From NCBI RefSeq assembly GCF_000376825.1, contig NZ_AQXW01000002.1, forward strand, positions 124,001-188,000: DNA of 64,000 nt, given 5' to 3'. Below are positions 26,945 through 36,926 of this stretch, one piece after another (within the stretch, counting starts at the first letter, position 1; each line of letters opens with the position of its first letter). Below the pieces are notes generated by a model. It saw only the letters and a program-made list of their open reading frames with translations. It did not search any database and had not been told where the DNA came from. Made by a program: the position numbers and the translations under genes. Origin of the DNA: Demetria terragena DSM 11295 (GTDB taxonomy: Bacteria; Actinomycetota; Actinomycetes; Actinomycetales; Dermatophilaceae).

Positions 26945-28288
26945 GTGCTACGCCTTACTGACTTGCGTGGAGATGCGCTGACGTCCTTGGACGCCCGCGG
27001 TCTGCGCGACACCTTGCCCCGTGCCGCATTCGACGTCGAGGCGGCCCTGGAGGTCGTAGGCCCAATCTGCGAGGCAGTGGAGCATGGTGGCGCCGATGAG
27101 ATCCGGGATCTCTCGGAGCGTTTCGACGGCGTCCGCCCCGAGGCGCTGCGGGTGCCACGCGAGGTTTTGACCCGTGCGCTCGCCGAGTTGTCCCCAGATA
27201 TTCGGGCAGCGCTCACCGAGTCGGTGTCTCGCGCCCGCACCGTCCACGCCGATCAGCGCCGATCGGACGTCACCACTGAGGTTGCGCCCGGTGGCACGGT
27301 CACCGAGCGCTGGGTCCCCGTTGATCGCGTCGGTCTTTACGTGCCGGGGGGCTTGGCACCCTTGCTGTCCTCGGTCGTCATGAATTGTGTCCCGGCGCAG
27401 GCGGCGGGTGTGCCGTCATTGGCCGTGGCGAGTCCTCCTCAGCGCACCAATACGGGGCCTTATGTCGGCTATCCCGACCCGGGCGTACTCGCAGCCTGTG
27501 AACTACTCGGCGTCGATGAGGTCTACGCGGTGGGCGGGGCCCAGGCCATCGCCATGTTTGCCTACGGCGCTCGGGAAGCCGATGGCACGACTGTCTGCGA
27601 ACCCGTCAACCTGGTCACCGGGCCAGGCAACATTTACGTGGTGGCTGCCAAGCGTCTCCTCAAAGGGCTGATTGGCATCGACTCAGAGGCCGGGCCGACG
27701 GAGATCGCGATCCTGGCCGATGACACGGCCAATCCCGAGCACCTCGCTGCCGATCTGATCAGTCAGGCCGAGCACGACAAACTCGCAGCAGCGGTCCTGG
27801 TGACGGATAGCCCGGCCCTTGCTGATGCGGTCGATAGCGCGGTCCAACGGCAGGTCGAGCACACCAAACACCGTGAGCGCATTGAGATTTCGCTGGTCGG
27901 GGAACAATCCGGGACGGTCCTGGTCGATGATGTCGAGGCCGGCCTTCGGGTGGTGAATTCCTACGCTGCTGAACACCTGGAGATTCAAACTCGTGATGCG
28001 GCCGCGGTCGCCGGGCGGGTCCGCAATGCGGGTGCGATCTTTGTCGGTCCGTTCGCGCCCGTCAGCCTGGGCGATTATTGCGCCGGGTCCAACCACGTGC
28101 TGCCCACCGGTGGCTGTGCATGCCACAGTTCTGGGTTGTCCGTGCAGTCGTTCCTGCGCGGAATCCACGTCGTGGACTACACCCGCGAGGCCCTGCACGA
28201 GGTCGCCCGCTCGGTGGTGACTCTTGCCGAGGCTGAGGACCTGCCCGGTCACGGGCAGGCTGTGACCGCACGCTTTCCCGATGAGTGA
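26945..28288 (+). CDS. hisD: Histidinol dehydrogenase
   Basis: A 447-residue enzyme that oxidises L-histidinol to L-histidine in two NAD-dependent steps. Visible signatures are '[19 protein letters not shown]', '[13 protein letters not shown]', '[14 protein letters not shown]', and the zinc-site run '[14 protein letters not shown]' and 'DLISQAEHD'. The C-terminal '[17 protein letters not shown]' holds the catalytic Glu/His region. GTG start, probably leaderless. It heads the operon, overlapping hisC by 8 bases. Confidence 0.97.
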   Translation: MLRLTDLRGDALTSLDARGLRDTLPRAAFDVEAALEVVGPICEAVEHGGADEIRDLSERFDGVRPEALRVPREVLTRALAELSPDIRAALTESVSRARTVHADQRRSDVTTEVAPGGTVTERWVPVDRVGLYVPGGLAPLLSSVVMNCVPAQAAGVPSLAVASPPQRTNTGPYVGYPDPGVLAACELLGVDEVYAVGGAQAIAMFAYGAREADGTTVCEPVNLVTGPGNIYVVAAKRLLKGLIGIDSEAGPTEIAILADDTANPEHLAADLISQAEHDKLAAAVLVTDSPALADAVDSAVQRQVEHTKHRERIEISLVGEQSGTVLVDDVEAGLRVVNSYAAEHLEIQTRDAAAVAGRVRNAGAIFVGPFAPVSLGDYCAGSNHVLPTGGCACHSSGLSVQSFLRGIHVVDYTREALHEVARSVVTLAEAEDLPGHGQAVTARFPDE

Positions 28289-29417
28289 GGTTGGCGCGCT
28301 GTTGCGCGAAGACCTGCGTGGGCGGACGGCGTACGGCGCGCCGCAACTCCAGGTGCCCGTTGCGCTCAACACCAACGAAAGTTCCTATGCCGTCCCGCAG
28401 TCTGTCGTCGACGCCATCGTGGCCGAGGTCAGCGCTGTTGCGCCGAGCCTGAATCGCTACCCCGACCGTGAGTTCACCATGCTGCGAGAGCAGTTGGCGG
28501 GCTACCTCACGCGTACCACCGGTGTGGAGTTCGACATTGACCAGGTGTGGGCAGGCAACGGAAGTAACGAGGTGCTGTCTCACCTGGTTCAAACATTTGG
28601 GGGTCCAGGGCGTACCGCGTTGGGCTTCACCCCTTCGTACTCGATGCATCCGATCATTGCGCAGGGTGCGGGCATGGCCTGGGTCGATGGCCTGCGCCGT
28701 GGTGCGCTCGAGTCGGGTGCCTTTGATATCGACCTCGATGAGGCCGTCCGGCAGGCCCACGAGCACGACCCGTCCTTGGTCTTCCTGTGCTCGCCGAACA
28801 ACCCCACGGGCACGGCGCTGCCGCTTGAGATCGTGACCGCGGTGTACGACGCGGCACCGAACGCGGTGGTGGTGGTCGATGAGGCCTATGCCGAGTTCGC
28901 GCGCCCGGGTACTCCGAGCGCAGTCACGTTGCTGCAGGGACGTGAACGGCTAGTCGTCACCAGAACCATGAGCAAAGCCTTCGCCTTCGCGGGAGTCCGA
29001 CTGGGCTACCTCGCCGCGGCGGGTGATCTGACCGAACTGCTTCGACTGGTGCGCTTGCCCTACCACCTCTCCAGCGTGACCCAGGCGGTGGCACGGGCTG
29101 CGCTCTCCCACGCCGACACCATGCTGGAGATGGTCGAGGCCATCAAGACCGAGCGTGATCGCATGGTTGAGCAGACCCGATCCCTGGGGTTTATGCCGGT
29201 CGCTAGCGACGCAAATTTCGTCCTGATCGGTGGATTCGCCGATGCACAGCAGACCTGGCAGGCTCTCCTCGACCAGGGAGTATTGGTCCGCGATGTCGGA
29301 ATTCCCCATCACCTTCGCATCACGGCTGGAACACCCGCTGAAACCGATGAGGTGCTCGCGGCGCTTGCTGACCTCGCGCCCGGTCACCGACAGCAAGCGT
29401 CCGAGGAGACACCATGA
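28281..29417 (+). CDS. hisC: Histidinol-phosphate aminotransferase
   Basis: A 378-residue class I/II aminotransferase. '[11 protein letters not shown]' near residue 32 is the substrate-arm motif. '[12 protein letters not shown]' and '[10 protein letters not shown]' hold the PLP-contacting Asn, Asp and Tyr. '[17 protein letters not shown]' has the PLP Lys in 'SKAF'. It transaminates imidazole acetol phosphate to histidinol phosphate. Overlaps hisD by 8 bases and hisB by 4, so translation is coupled. Confidence 0.95.
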   Translation: MSEVGALLREDLRGRTAYGAPQLQVPVALNTNESSYAVPQSVVDAIVAEVSAVAPSLNRYPDREFTMLREQLAGYLTRTTGVEFDIDQVWAGNGSNEVLSHLVQTFGGPGRTALGFTPSYSMHPIIAQGAGMAWVDGLRRGALESGAFDIDLDEAVRQAHEHDPSLVFLCSPNNPTGTALPLEIVTAVYDAAPNAVVVVDEAYAEFARPGTPSAVTLLQGRERLVVTRTMSKAFAFAGVRLGYLAAAGDLTELLRLVRLPYHLSSVTQAVARAALSHADTMLEMVEAIKTERDRMVEQTRSLGFMPVASDANFVLIGGFADAQQTWQALLDQGVLVRDVGIPHHLRITAGTPAETDEVLAALADLAPGHRQQASEETP

Positions 29418-30013
29418 CCCGCACCGCGATGCTTTCCCGCAGCACCTCGGAGAGCTCGGTTGACCTCACCCTCAACCTCGATGGCACGGGGACCTATGAC
29501 ATCAGCACGGGCGTCCGCTTCTACGACCACATGCTTGAGAGTTTCAGCAAGCACAGCCTGATTGACCTCCAGGTCAAGGCTGAAGGTGACGTTGAGGTCG
29601 ATGGTCATCACACCGTTGAAGACACCGCCATCGTGCTGGGGCAGGCCATTCGTGAGGCACTTGGTGACAAGTCGGGCATCAGCCGGTTCGGCGACGCGAT
29701 GGTGCCGCTGGATGAGGCGTTGGCCCAAGCGGTGGTCGATGTCGCCGGGCGCCCGTTCGTCGCGCACTCCGGGGAACCCGACGCCCAGGCATACGCCATC
29801 ATCGGCGGTACCTATTCCGGGTCGATGACTCAGCATGTCTTCCAGACCCTCGCCTACAACGCTGGCCTTGCGCTGCATGTCCGGCTGATCTCCGGGCGGG
29901 ATCCTCACCACATCGTCGAATGCCAGTTCAAGGCGGTGGCGCGAGCGCTGCGCGCGGCCATCGCTCCCGACCCGCGGGTGGTCGGCGTGCCCAGCGCGAA
30001 AGGCGCTCTGTAG
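29414..30013 (+). CDS. hisB: Imidazoleglycerol-phosphate dehydratase
   Basis: A 199-residue monofunctional HisB. The repeated metal motifs 'DHHTVED'-like ('[13 protein letters not shown]', residues about 66-78) and '[18 protein letters not shown]' (about 160-177) coordinate the manganese cluster. '[14 protein letters not shown]' near the N-terminus is the first ligand. Dehydrates imidazoleglycerol phosphate. ATGA overlap with hisC. Confidence 0.96.
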   Translation: MTRTAMLSRSTSESSVDLTLNLDGTGTYDISTGVRFYDHMLESFSKHSLIDLQVKAEGDVEVDGHHTVEDTAIVLGQAIREALGDKSGISRFGDAMVPLDEALAQAVVDVAGRPFVAHSGEPDAQAYAIIGGTYSGSMTQHVFQTLAYNAGLALHVRLISGRDPHHIVECQFKAVARALRAAIAPDPRVVGVPSAKGAL

Positions 30014-30017
30014 GGCC

Positions 30018-30662
30018 GTGCCGAAACCGTCCGCTGCCGCCACCCTTCCGGGCCTGCTGCTGTCTCGCGCAGCGCCCAGCAAGGTGAGTTCATGGCTGGG
30101 GCGGGGCACGGTGCCGGGTTATGTCGTTCCTTTGGGTGGTTGGACCGCCGTTGTTCCCGCAGGCCAGTCCCTCGCCGCGGCTCCCTACGACGAGGCGATT
30201 CCGGTGCTGAGCGCACGGCCGGTGCCAGGTCCATTGCGTCCCATGATCGCCTTTGCGGTGATGGATCAGCCGGAGAAGGCCGTCGTGGTCGTGCGACCCA
30301 AGGCGGGGCCAAAGTCGGACCGGTGGCTTGCTTGGGCGCCGGATCAAGGAGCCATGGAACTTCCCGGTTACGCCTCGGCGAATGTGCGCGACCTACTCGC
30401 TGCTGCGGGTCTCGATGAGTCTGAGCGAGGGTCGGTCCTGGCCCTGCTGGGGCGACGGGAAGGGACCTGCCGCCAGACCCTCATTGACGTGGTGACGGCA
30501 CTAGGGCTTCCGGGCGCAGAGTTTTTGGGCGGAGCAGGTGCCGCGACGAAGGAGGATGCAGTCTTGGTAACCCCAGAGCGTCGTCGAGTGGATCGATTCG
30601 ATCGGGACATCCAGGAGGCTCGCGAGATCAATCGTGACCTCGGTCGGGAGCCGCGCCCGTGA
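30018..30662 (+). CDS. Unknown protein encoded between hisB and hisH
   Basis: A 214-residue soluble protein, GTG start four bases after hisB, and its stop overlaps hisH (GTGA). It is Ala/Pro/Gly rich with no signal peptide and no transmembrane segment. Readable segments are 'TAVVPAGQSLAAAPYDEAI' and a basic tail 'RRRVDRFDRDIQEAREINRD' likely to be helical. I do not recognise a catalytic motif. Tight placement in a his operon suggests a link to histidine synthesis or to the neighbouring HisH/PriA steps, but that is position-based only. Confidence 0.75.
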   Translation: MPKPSAAATLPGLLLSRAAPSKVSSWLGRGTVPGYVVPLGGWTAVVPAGQSLAAAPYDEAIPVLSARPVPGPLRPMIAFAVMDQPEKAVVVVRPKAGPKSDRWLAWAPDQGAMELPGYASANVRDLLAAAGLDESERGSVLALLGRREGTCRQTLIDVVTALGLPGAEFLGGAGAATKEDAVLVTPERRRVDRFDRDIQEAREINRDLGREPRP

Positions 30663-31285
30663 ACCGGCGGGTTGTGGTCCTGGACTACGGCAGCGGCAAC
30701 GTGCGCTCTGCCGTACGCATGCTGGAGCGTGTCGGTGCCGATGTCACTCTGACAGCACAACCAGACGCAGTGGCCCGGGCCGATGGGCTCTATGTCCCCG
30801 GTGTCGGAAACTTCCACGCCTGCATGAACGGTTTGCGGGCCGTCGATGGACCGCGCCTGATCCGTGACCGGATCGGTGTGGGGGCGCCGGTGCTCGGGGT
30901 CTGCGTCGGTATGCAGGTCCTGTTCGAAGGTTCCGCCGAGGAGACTGAGGGTGCGCCTCAGCCGGGCTTGGGTGTGTGGTCGGGGGAGATCCATCGACTC
31001 CGCGCCCAGGTGGTGCCGCATATGGGCTGGTCCCAGGTGGAGCCTGCGCCGGGCAGTGACCTGTTCGACGGACTCGACCAGGAGCGCTTCTACTTCGTGC
31101 ATTCATTCGCCGCTGATGAGGCGCCGACCCGGTCGGGTGGTCGGCCAATGGCCACGTGGAGCAGGCATGGGGACACGTTCCTTGCAGCTGTCGAAGACGG
31201 TGCGCTCGCTGCGACCCAGTTCCACCCGGAGAAGTCCGGTGATGCAGGCGCCGAATTGCTGACCCGCTGGCTCCGCCAGTTGTGA
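30659..31285 (+). CDS. hisH: Imidazole glycerol phosphate synthase, glutaminase subunit
   Basis: A 208-residue class I glutamine amidotransferase. '[15 protein letters not shown]' at the N-terminus is the HisH start. The catalytic Cys is in '[13 protein letters not shown]' (about residue 81) and the His-Glu pair is in 'TQFHPEKSG' (about 188). It supplies ammonia to the cyclase HisF, whose gene is not in this window. GTG start overlapping the previous stop. Confidence 0.96.
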   Translation: MNRRVVVLDYGSGNVRSAVRMLERVGADVTLTAQPDAVARADGLYVPGVGNFHACMNGLRAVDGPRLIRDRIGVGAPVLGVCVGMQVLFEGSAEETEGAPQPGLGVWSGEIHRLRAQVVPHMGWSQVEPAPGSDLFDGLDQERFYFVHSFAADEAPTRSGGRPMATWSRHGDTFLAAVEDGALAATQFHPEKSGDAGAELLTRWLRQL

Positions 31286-31304
31286 TCGACCAAGGAGATA
31301 TTTC

Positions 31305-32039
31305 ATGACTGAGGCACGCCTCGAACTGCTTCCTGCTGTAGACGTCGCGGAGGGTCGTGCGGTTCAGCTCGTCCAGGGTGTTGCGGGTACGGGCGGAGAG
31401 TTCGGTGACCCCTGGGACGCCGCCCGAAACTGGCAAGAGCAGGGTGCCGAGTGGATCCATCTCGTCGATTTGGATGCCGCCTTCGGTCGGGGATCGAACC
31501 ATGAACTGCTGGCGCAGATCGTGGGACGCCTTGATATCCAGGTCGAGCTCAGCGGCGGGATCCGTGATGACGCCACGCTGCGTTCTGCGCTCGCGACCGG
31601 GTGTCGGCGGGTCAACGTGGGCACCGCCGCCCTGGAAGATCCCGAATGGACGGCCGCCGCAATCGCCGAGCATGGCGATCGCGTAGCGGTCGGCCTCGAC
31701 GTGCGAGGCGCCACCTTGGCCGCGCGTGGGTGGACACGTGATGGTGGCGACCTGTGGGAGACGCTTGAGCGGCTCGACCGCGAAGGATGTAGTCGTTACG
31801 TCGTCACTGACGTGGCCAAGGACGGAATGTTGCAAGGCCCTAACGTCGAGCTTCTGAAACAGGTGTGTGCCCAGACCGAGCGCCCCGTGGTGGCCTCGGG
31901 GGGTATCTCGACCCTTGAGGACCTTCGTGTGCTTCGCGAGCTCGTCCCCAATGGAGTTGAAGGTGCCATCGTGGGGTCGGCGCTCTATCGCCACGCGTTC
32001 ACGCTGCCCGATGCACTTGAGGTGGCGGGCCGGCCGTGA
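31305..32039 (+). CDS. priA: Bifunctional phosphoribosyl isomerase (HisA/TrpF)
   Basis: A 244-residue beta/alpha barrel isomerase. The first catalytic Asp is in '[15 protein letters not shown]' (residue about 11) and the second in '[16 protein letters not shown]' (about 170). '[16 protein letters not shown]' matches the PriA type of actinobacteria, which does both the histidine step (ProFAR isomerisation) and the tryptophan step (PRA isomerisation). Dual activity is inferred from the group. Strong AAGGAGA site before the ATG. Confidence 0.93.
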   Translation: MTEARLELLPAVDVAEGRAVQLVQGVAGTGGEFGDPWDAARNWQEQGAEWIHLVDLDAAFGRGSNHELLAQIVGRLDIQVELSGGIRDDATLRSALATGCRRVNVGTAALEDPEWTAAAIAEHGDRVAVGLDVRGATLAARGWTRDGGDLWETLERLDREGCSRYVVTDVAKDGMLQGPNVELLKQVCAQTERPVVASGGISTLEDLRVLRELVPNGVEGAIVGSALYRHAFTLPDALEVAGRP

Positions 32040-32776
32040 CCGAAGCCGATTCTGCTGGCCAGAGTTTCGGCGGTAGGGCCCTCACTAGCACCGGTTTCGA
32101 CCGCGATACCGGCGAGGCTGACCCCGATCTTCGCGCTGCGCTCGTTGCCGGTGACGACGTTCGACTCATGGGGGCGATCGTGAATGCCAGGCTTCTGGTG
32201 CCGATTGTCGCGGCGGCCCAGGAAACCGACGACGCCGTCGGTCTCACGGTCGAGAAATCGACCGACATGGCGGCTGTGACCTTGCAGGCACCTGATGGTG
32301 AGCGAGCGCTACCGGTGTTCACCGGCACTGACAGTTTGGCTGCGTGGGATGCGGATGCTCGCCCGACTCCGGTGACGGCGGCTCGCGCGGCACAGGCTGC
32401 GGTGTCCGAGCAGTGCGATGTGATGGTGGTCGATGTCGCGGGCCCGAGGCAGGTGACCTTACGCCCGAGCATGGTGTGGGCACTGGCGCAGCAGCGCGAG
32501 TGGTTGCCCTCGGCGAGCGATCCGATCGTTCAGCGGGCGGTGCGGGCTGCGGTCACTCCGGACGAACGAGTCCTCGCTGCGTCCTGTGAGGCGGCAGACG
32601 ACGTCGCGGCGGGCAGCCTGCGCGTCGTCCTCACTCTCCGGCACGGTCTCGACGCTGAACAGATACGCGAGATCGCCACCGCCGCGGGGGAGCGCCTTGC
32701 CACTGATGGCGAAGTGCGCGCACGCATCGACGCCGTGACGTTCAGCATCCTGTCTGGCCCCGCGGCGGGTGTGTGA
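32036..32776 (+). CDS. sseB: SseB-domain protein
   Basis: A 246-residue protein whose first 130 residues fit the SseB N-terminal domain: '[27 protein letters not shown]', '[22 protein letters not shown]' and '[17 protein letters not shown]'. The last 50 residues are a Glu/Ala-rich helical tail ('[29 protein letters not shown]'). Function not established; in actinobacteria it commonly sits after priA. It overlaps priA by GTGA. A diverged second copy of the tail lies at 45825-45977, at the other end of the accessory region. Confidence 0.85.
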   Translation: MTEADSAGQSFGGRALTSTGFDRDTGEADPDLRAALVAGDDVRLMGAIVNARLLVPIVAAAQETDDAVGLTVEKSTDMAAVTLQAPDGERALPVFTGTDSLAAWDADARPTPVTAARAAQAAVSEQCDVMVVDVAGPRQVTLRPSMVWALAQQREWLPSASDPIVQRAVRAAVTPDERVLAASCEAADDVAAGSLRVVLTLRHGLDAEQIREIATAAGERLATDGEVRARIDAVTFSILSGPAAGV

Positions 32777-32794
32777 TTCCGAAGCCAACACCGA

Positions 32795-34138
32795 TCAGGC
32801 GATCGTGTCCTCACCTGCCATGACAGGCGCCGCCGCATTACGCAGTGGCTGTCGTGCCGTCTCTGGGCCGAAGTATGCAGCCACGAAAGTAACGAGCGAC
32901 AGAAACACGATGTAGAGCGCCACTGGCCACCAGTGATTGTCGAAGAGGATCAGTAGGCCACTGGCAACGAACGGTGCGGTGCCGCCGACCAGTACGACGC
33001 TGAATTCACGAGCGATTCCGACTCCCGCCATTCGGTGGCGAGCGTCGAACAGCTCCGTCAGATAGGCGCACTGCGCTCCCTGCATGCCGGCGACTCCGCA
33101 CGAAACAGCGAGTGAAACTGCCAGGATGATGATGACGGTGTTGCCCGTCTGCATCAGTGCGAAGCAGGGGAACGCCCACGCAACTTGGAACAACGACGTC
33201 GCAAAGAGCACTGGTCGTCTGCCGAACCGATCGGCTAGTTTCGCCGATATCAACAGCGTCACGATTGCACAGGCCGAAGCGACCGAGATCGCTAGTGGAC
33301 CAACGTACGCCGCGACGCCTACCGTCATCGCGAGGTAACTCAATGAGAAGCTGCTGAACAGGTTAGACGGTCCAGCCTCGCCAATACGGACGCCGAAGCC
33401 CACCAAGAGACCCCGACGCTCCGTAGCCAGGAGCTCCGAAATGGGTCGACCACTCGTTTTGGCCGTCTTCTCCAATGCCTCGAATTCGGGCGTTTCGGGT
33501 AGGTGCCTCCGGATGTATACGCCGACGAAGAGGAGAACGATGCTGACTAAGAATGGAATGCGCCATAAGCCGCCCTGGATCGCTTCATCGTCGGCAAGGC
33601 CGATCAAGGCGAAACTTCCAGTGGCAAACAAGAGGCCGCACCAGATTCCGACGAAGGGGATGGCCGACAGGTAGCCGCGGCGATTGTCAGCGGCCATTTC
33701 TGACATCAGCGTGGTCGCGCTGGACTGCTCAGCCCCGGCTCCGAATCCTTGGACCATACGTAGCACAACCAATAAGATCGGCGCGAGTATCCCGATGCTT
33801 TCATAGGTTGGAAGCAACCCAATCGCGGTCGAGGCGCCACCCATCAACAGCACTGTTGCCATAAGTACGCCACGCCGGCCGAACCTGTCTCCTCGCGACC
33901 CAAAATACAGACCACCTAGCGGGCGTACCAGGAAGCCGACCGCGTAGGTGGCAAATGCCGCCAGAACTCCCACCGCATCATTGAATTCAGGGAAGAACAG
34001 TTTGTTGAATACAAGGGCCGCCGCTGCGCTGTAGATTGCGAAATCATAGTATTCCACAGCGCTTCCGATAGCGCTCGCAAATGCAGCGCGACGAATCGTC
34101 TCGTCGCTCACTTTCGGGGCTGTATTGACCGCGCTCAT
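32795..34138 (-). CDS. MFS transporter (metabolite:H+ symporter type)
   Basis: A 447-residue 12-segment carrier. 'GSAVEYYDFAIYSAAAALVF' in helix 1, 'RPLGGLYFGSRGDRFGRRGVLM' between helices 2 and 3 and 'PESFE'-type loop ('LPETPEFEAL') are marks of the metabolite:H+ symporter subfamily (proline/betaine, shikimate, citrate, ketoglutarate carriers). It probably imports an organic acid. ATG 34138 overlaps the dehydrogenase stop by ATGA, so it is last in a five-gene unit. Low-GC accessory region. Confidence 0.85.
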   Translation of the reverse strand: MSAVNTAPKVSDETIRRAAFASAIGSAVEYYDFAIYSAAAALVFNKLFFPEFNDAVGVLAAFATYAVGFLVRPLGGLYFGSRGDRFGRRGVLMATVLLMGGASTAIGLLPTYESIGILAPILLVVLRMVQGFGAGAEQSSATTLMSEMAADNRRGYLSAIPFVGIWCGLLFATGSFALIGLADDEAIQGGLWRIPFLVSIVLLFVGVYIRRHLPETPEFEALEKTAKTSGRPISELLATERRGLLVGFGVRIGEAGPSNLFSSFSLSYLAMTVGVAAYVGPLAISVASACAIVTLLISAKLADRFGRRPVLFATSLFQVAWAFPCFALMQTGNTVIIILAVSLAVSCGVAGMQGAQCAYLTELFDARHRMAGVGIAREFSVVLVGGTAPFVASGLLILFDNHWWPVALYIVFLSLVTFVAAYFGPETARQPLRNAAAPVMAGEDTIA

Positions 34139-35109
34139 GCTTGGCTCTCTCCATTGACTATGACATTTTCTAAGGGCTGTCCGCTGCGTAGGCGTTCGAT
34201 GTTTACCGCAACGCATTCGATCCGTGCTGCGAACGTCTGGAGTGTTAGCCCAGACGTATGTGGAGTCATCACAACATTCGGCAGATCTGCGAAGGGCAGC
34301 GCCGACGGAGCGCCTTGGGATCCATCCGCTGGATAGGAATACCAGACATCGATAGCAGCTCCGCCAAGGCTGCCTGACCTCAAGGCCTCGAAGAGTGCCG
34401 CTTCGTCAACGACAGGTCCACGGCCCACATTGATAAGGACGCCTTGCGGCCCCAGAAGTTCCAGACGTCGTTGGCTAATGAGGCCGCGGCTCTCTGGCGT
34501 GAGCGGCGCGCTGACCACCAGCACGTCGGCAGCCTCACACACGTCATCGAGGGCATCGACTGGTGACCACTGCGGGTGCCCGGCGGCCCAGTTGGTAGCG
34601 GGGCGGGAGCGGGTCACCGCGTAGCCCTCCTGCACGCCAAGCGCCGCAAATGCCTGCCACGCGGCCTTGCCGATATTGCCGAAACCGACGAGGCCCACGC
34701 GTGCCGAGCGAAGGTCGCTGCGGTGCGGCAGCGCAGGGTGATATACGGGGGTTGACCAGGTGTCCTCTCGCAAGGCGCGATCTTGCGCGAGGAGGTCACG
34801 TCGCAGCAGCACAGCCATGGCGACGACATACTCCGCAATCGATTGTTCATGACAAAATGCGTTCGCGCACGTGGTTCCCTTCGGCAACGACTCAAGCGCG
34901 ATGCCGTCAGTGCCCGCGCCGACGACCTGGACGAGTCGCAGGCGGTCAGAGGTCTCGGCCTCGGCCCGGCCAAATTGGGGGCCGATGAATACATCAACAC
35001 CGGTCATCGACATCCCGTCGCTGTGCCATTCGAACTCGTCGTCAGGCAAACGGTCGCGCAGCAGTTGCTCGAAGGAGTGGAGGTTGGGGTCAGCCAAACG
35101 CACGCGCAT
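34135..35109 (-). CDS. D-isomer-specific 2-hydroxyacid dehydrogenase family protein
   Basis: A 324-residue protein with the NAD-binding core 'VGLVGFGNIGKAAWQAFAALG' region (about residues 138-158). 'NVGRGPVVDEAALFEAL' has the catalytic Arg, and 'TPHTSGLT' has the catalytic His. The Glu of the triad probably lies in the 'AIDVWYSYP' stretch and cannot be placed with certainty. Expected reaction: NAD(P)-linked interconversion of a 2-hydroxy acid and a 2-keto acid. It sits 12 bases after the IlvD/Edd gene, so it may act on the dehydratase product or its oxidised form. Confidence 0.86.
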   Translation of the reverse strand: MRVRLADPNLHSFEQLLRDRLPDDEFEWHSDGMSMTGVDVFIGPQFGRAEAETSDRLRLVQVVGAGTDGIALESLPKGTTCANAFCHEQSIAEYVVAMAVLLRRDLLAQDRALREDTWSTPVYHPALPHRSDLRSARVGLVGFGNIGKAAWQAFAALGVQEGYAVTRSRPATNWAAGHPQWSPVDALDDVCEAADVLVVSAPLTPESRGLISQRRLELLGPQGVLINVGRGPVVDEAALFEALRSGSLGGAAIDVWYSYPADGSQGAPSALPFADLPNVVMTPHTSGLTLQTFAARIECVAVNIERLRSGQPLENVIVNGESQA

Positions 35110-35121
35110 GAGCGGGCCTCT

Positions 35122-36921
35122 CTAGTGATTGAAGCGTGGAAGGGACGTCAGCGCGCACACCTGTTGATAATCAGATGCGAGATCGAAGGCCATGCCAACG
35201 TCCAATTGATTGACGTGGTCGCGATGCAGTTGCTGCCACGGCGTCTGGCTCGGCGGGACCGCGTAGCCGCCTGCCGCCTCAAGTCGGGCGCGTCGTTCCT
35301 GGAGCTCTGCGGGATCTAGGTCGACGTTGACCGTGCCCTTGGCCAAGTCGACCCGGATTCGGTCACCGGTCTGCAAGAGCGCAAGGTTGCCACCTGCTGC
35401 CGCTTCGGGAGAGGCGTGCAGGATCGAGGGGGAGCCCGACGTGCCGGATTGCCTGCCATCGCCAATGCACGGCAATGACGAGAAACCCTGCTTCAGGAGA
35501 TGCTTGGGTGGCTGCATGTTGACGACCTCGGCCGACCCGGGGTGACCGATCGGCCCGACGCCCCTCATGACCAGAATCGAGTTCTCGTCGATCTCGAGAT
35601 CGACGTCGTCAATATGACTAGCGTAATCCTCGGGTCCCTCGAAAACCACCGCGCTACCCGTGAATGCGTCTGGGTCTTTCGGGTCTTCCAGGTAGCGGCT
35701 ACGAAATTCTGCCGAGATGCCACTTGACTTCATGATCGCCGAGTTAAAAATGTTTCCGCTGAGGACTCTAAAGCCAGCGCTCGTGAGAAGTGGGTTATCG
35801 AAGGAGCGTATGACCTCGCGGTCGCGCGACGGTTTTACTCCCTTTCCGATGCCTTCACCCGAGATGGTCGGTGCCGAAGTGTGCAAGAGTCCAGCGTTCG
35901 CAAGCTCGGCCAAAACAGCGCGTACTCCGCCTGCGCGCCAGAATTCTTCGCCAAGGTACTCACCGGCGGGCTGCATATTCACGAGGAGCGGTATGTCGTG
36001 GCCTATTTGCTGCCAGTCACGCATTGACAGCTCTATGCCCATTAGGCTGGCGATTGCGTTTAAATGAACGATAGCGTTAGTGGAGCCACCGATCGCAGAA
36101 CATACTCGTATCGCATTCTCGAATGCTGCGCGCGTCATGATTGTGCTTGGGCGTCGATCCTCAAGCACGGCGACCACCGCTGCGCGTCCGGTTTCATACG
36201 CCATCTCCGCGCGTGCTTGGTGAGGTCCGGGAATGGAAGCGCAATCCGGGAGGCTCATACCAAGGGCCTCAGCAAGGCAATTCATCGTCGACGCAGTGCC
36301 CATGGTGTTGCAATGTCCGGCTGATGGCGCACCCGAACTGACTATGCGCCAATAGCCTTCTTCGTCAATTTCTCCGCGCGCGAATTTCTCGCGCGCCTTG
36401 AAGAGGATCGTGCCCGAGCCCACGCGCTCACCGTCCAGCCAACCGTTGAGCATCGGGCCGCCGGAAAACACAATGGCAGGAAGATCGGTCGTCGCCGCAG
36501 CCATCAGCGCGGCCGGGGTGGTCTTGTCGCATCCGGTGGTGAACACCACGCCGTCTAAGGGGTACCCGTGCAGCACCTCGACTTGGCTCAGGTACGACAG
36601 GTTCCGATCCAGCGCAGCGGTTGGCCGCCGACAAGTCTCCTGAATCGGGTGTACGCCGAATTCCATCGGGATTCCCCCAGCATCGCGAATACCGGCGCGG
36701 AGGCGGTCGGCCAACTGCAGGTGGTGTCGATTGCATGGTGCCAGGTCAGACCCGGTTTGCGAGATGCCGATGATCGGGCGCCCGGACTGCAACTCTTCGC
36801 GACTCAAGCCGTAGTTCATGAACCGCTCCAGATAGAGCACGCTCAAACCTGGTTCGTCGGCGTTGTCGAACCAGTCCTGCGAGCGGAGGGTTTTCTGCTG
36901 CCCGCCTGAACGCCCGGTCAT
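35122..36921 (-). CDS. IlvD/Edd-family sugar acid dehydratase
   Basis: A 599-residue iron-sulfur dehydratase. The cluster cysteines appear in 'LAPCNRHHLQLA' (about residue 63), 'TTGCDKTTPAALMA' (about 128) and 'GHCNTMGTASTMN' (about 202); the Lys in 'CDKT' is the residue carbamylated in homologues. The start 'RSQDWFDN' and 'LERFMNYGLSREELQSG' resemble the pentonate dehydratase branch (L-arabinonate/D-xylonate) rather than branched-chain IlvD. It should convert an aldonate to a 2-keto-3-deoxy acid; the exact sugar acid is not known. Five bases after the FAH-type gene. Confidence 0.9.
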   Translation of the reverse strand: MTGRSGGQQKTLRSQDWFDNADEPGLSVLYLERFMNYGLSREELQSGRPIIGISQTGSDLAPCNRHHLQLADRLRAGIRDAGGIPMEFGVHPIQETCRRPTAALDRNLSYLSQVEVLHGYPLDGVVFTTGCDKTTPAALMAAATTDLPAIVFSGGPMLNGWLDGERVGSGTILFKAREKFARGEIDEEGYWRIVSSGAPSAGHCNTMGTASTMNCLAEALGMSLPDCASIPGPHQARAEMAYETGRAAVVAVLEDRRPSTIMTRAAFENAIRVCSAIGGSTNAIVHLNAIASLMGIELSMRDWQQIGHDIPLLVNMQPAGEYLGEEFWRAGGVRAVLAELANAGLLHTSAPTISGEGIGKGVKPSRDREVIRSFDNPLLTSAGFRVLSGNIFNSAIMKSSGISAEFRSRYLEDPKDPDAFTGSAVVFEGPEDYASHIDDVDLEIDENSILVMRGVGPIGHPGSAEVVNMQPPKHLLKQGFSSLPCIGDGRQSGTSGSPSILHASPEAAAGGNLALLQTGDRIRVDLAKGTVNVDLDPAELQERRARLEAAGGYAVPPSQTPWQQLHRDHVNQLDVGMAFDLASDYQQVCALTSLPRFNH

Positions 36922-36926
36922 CTAAC

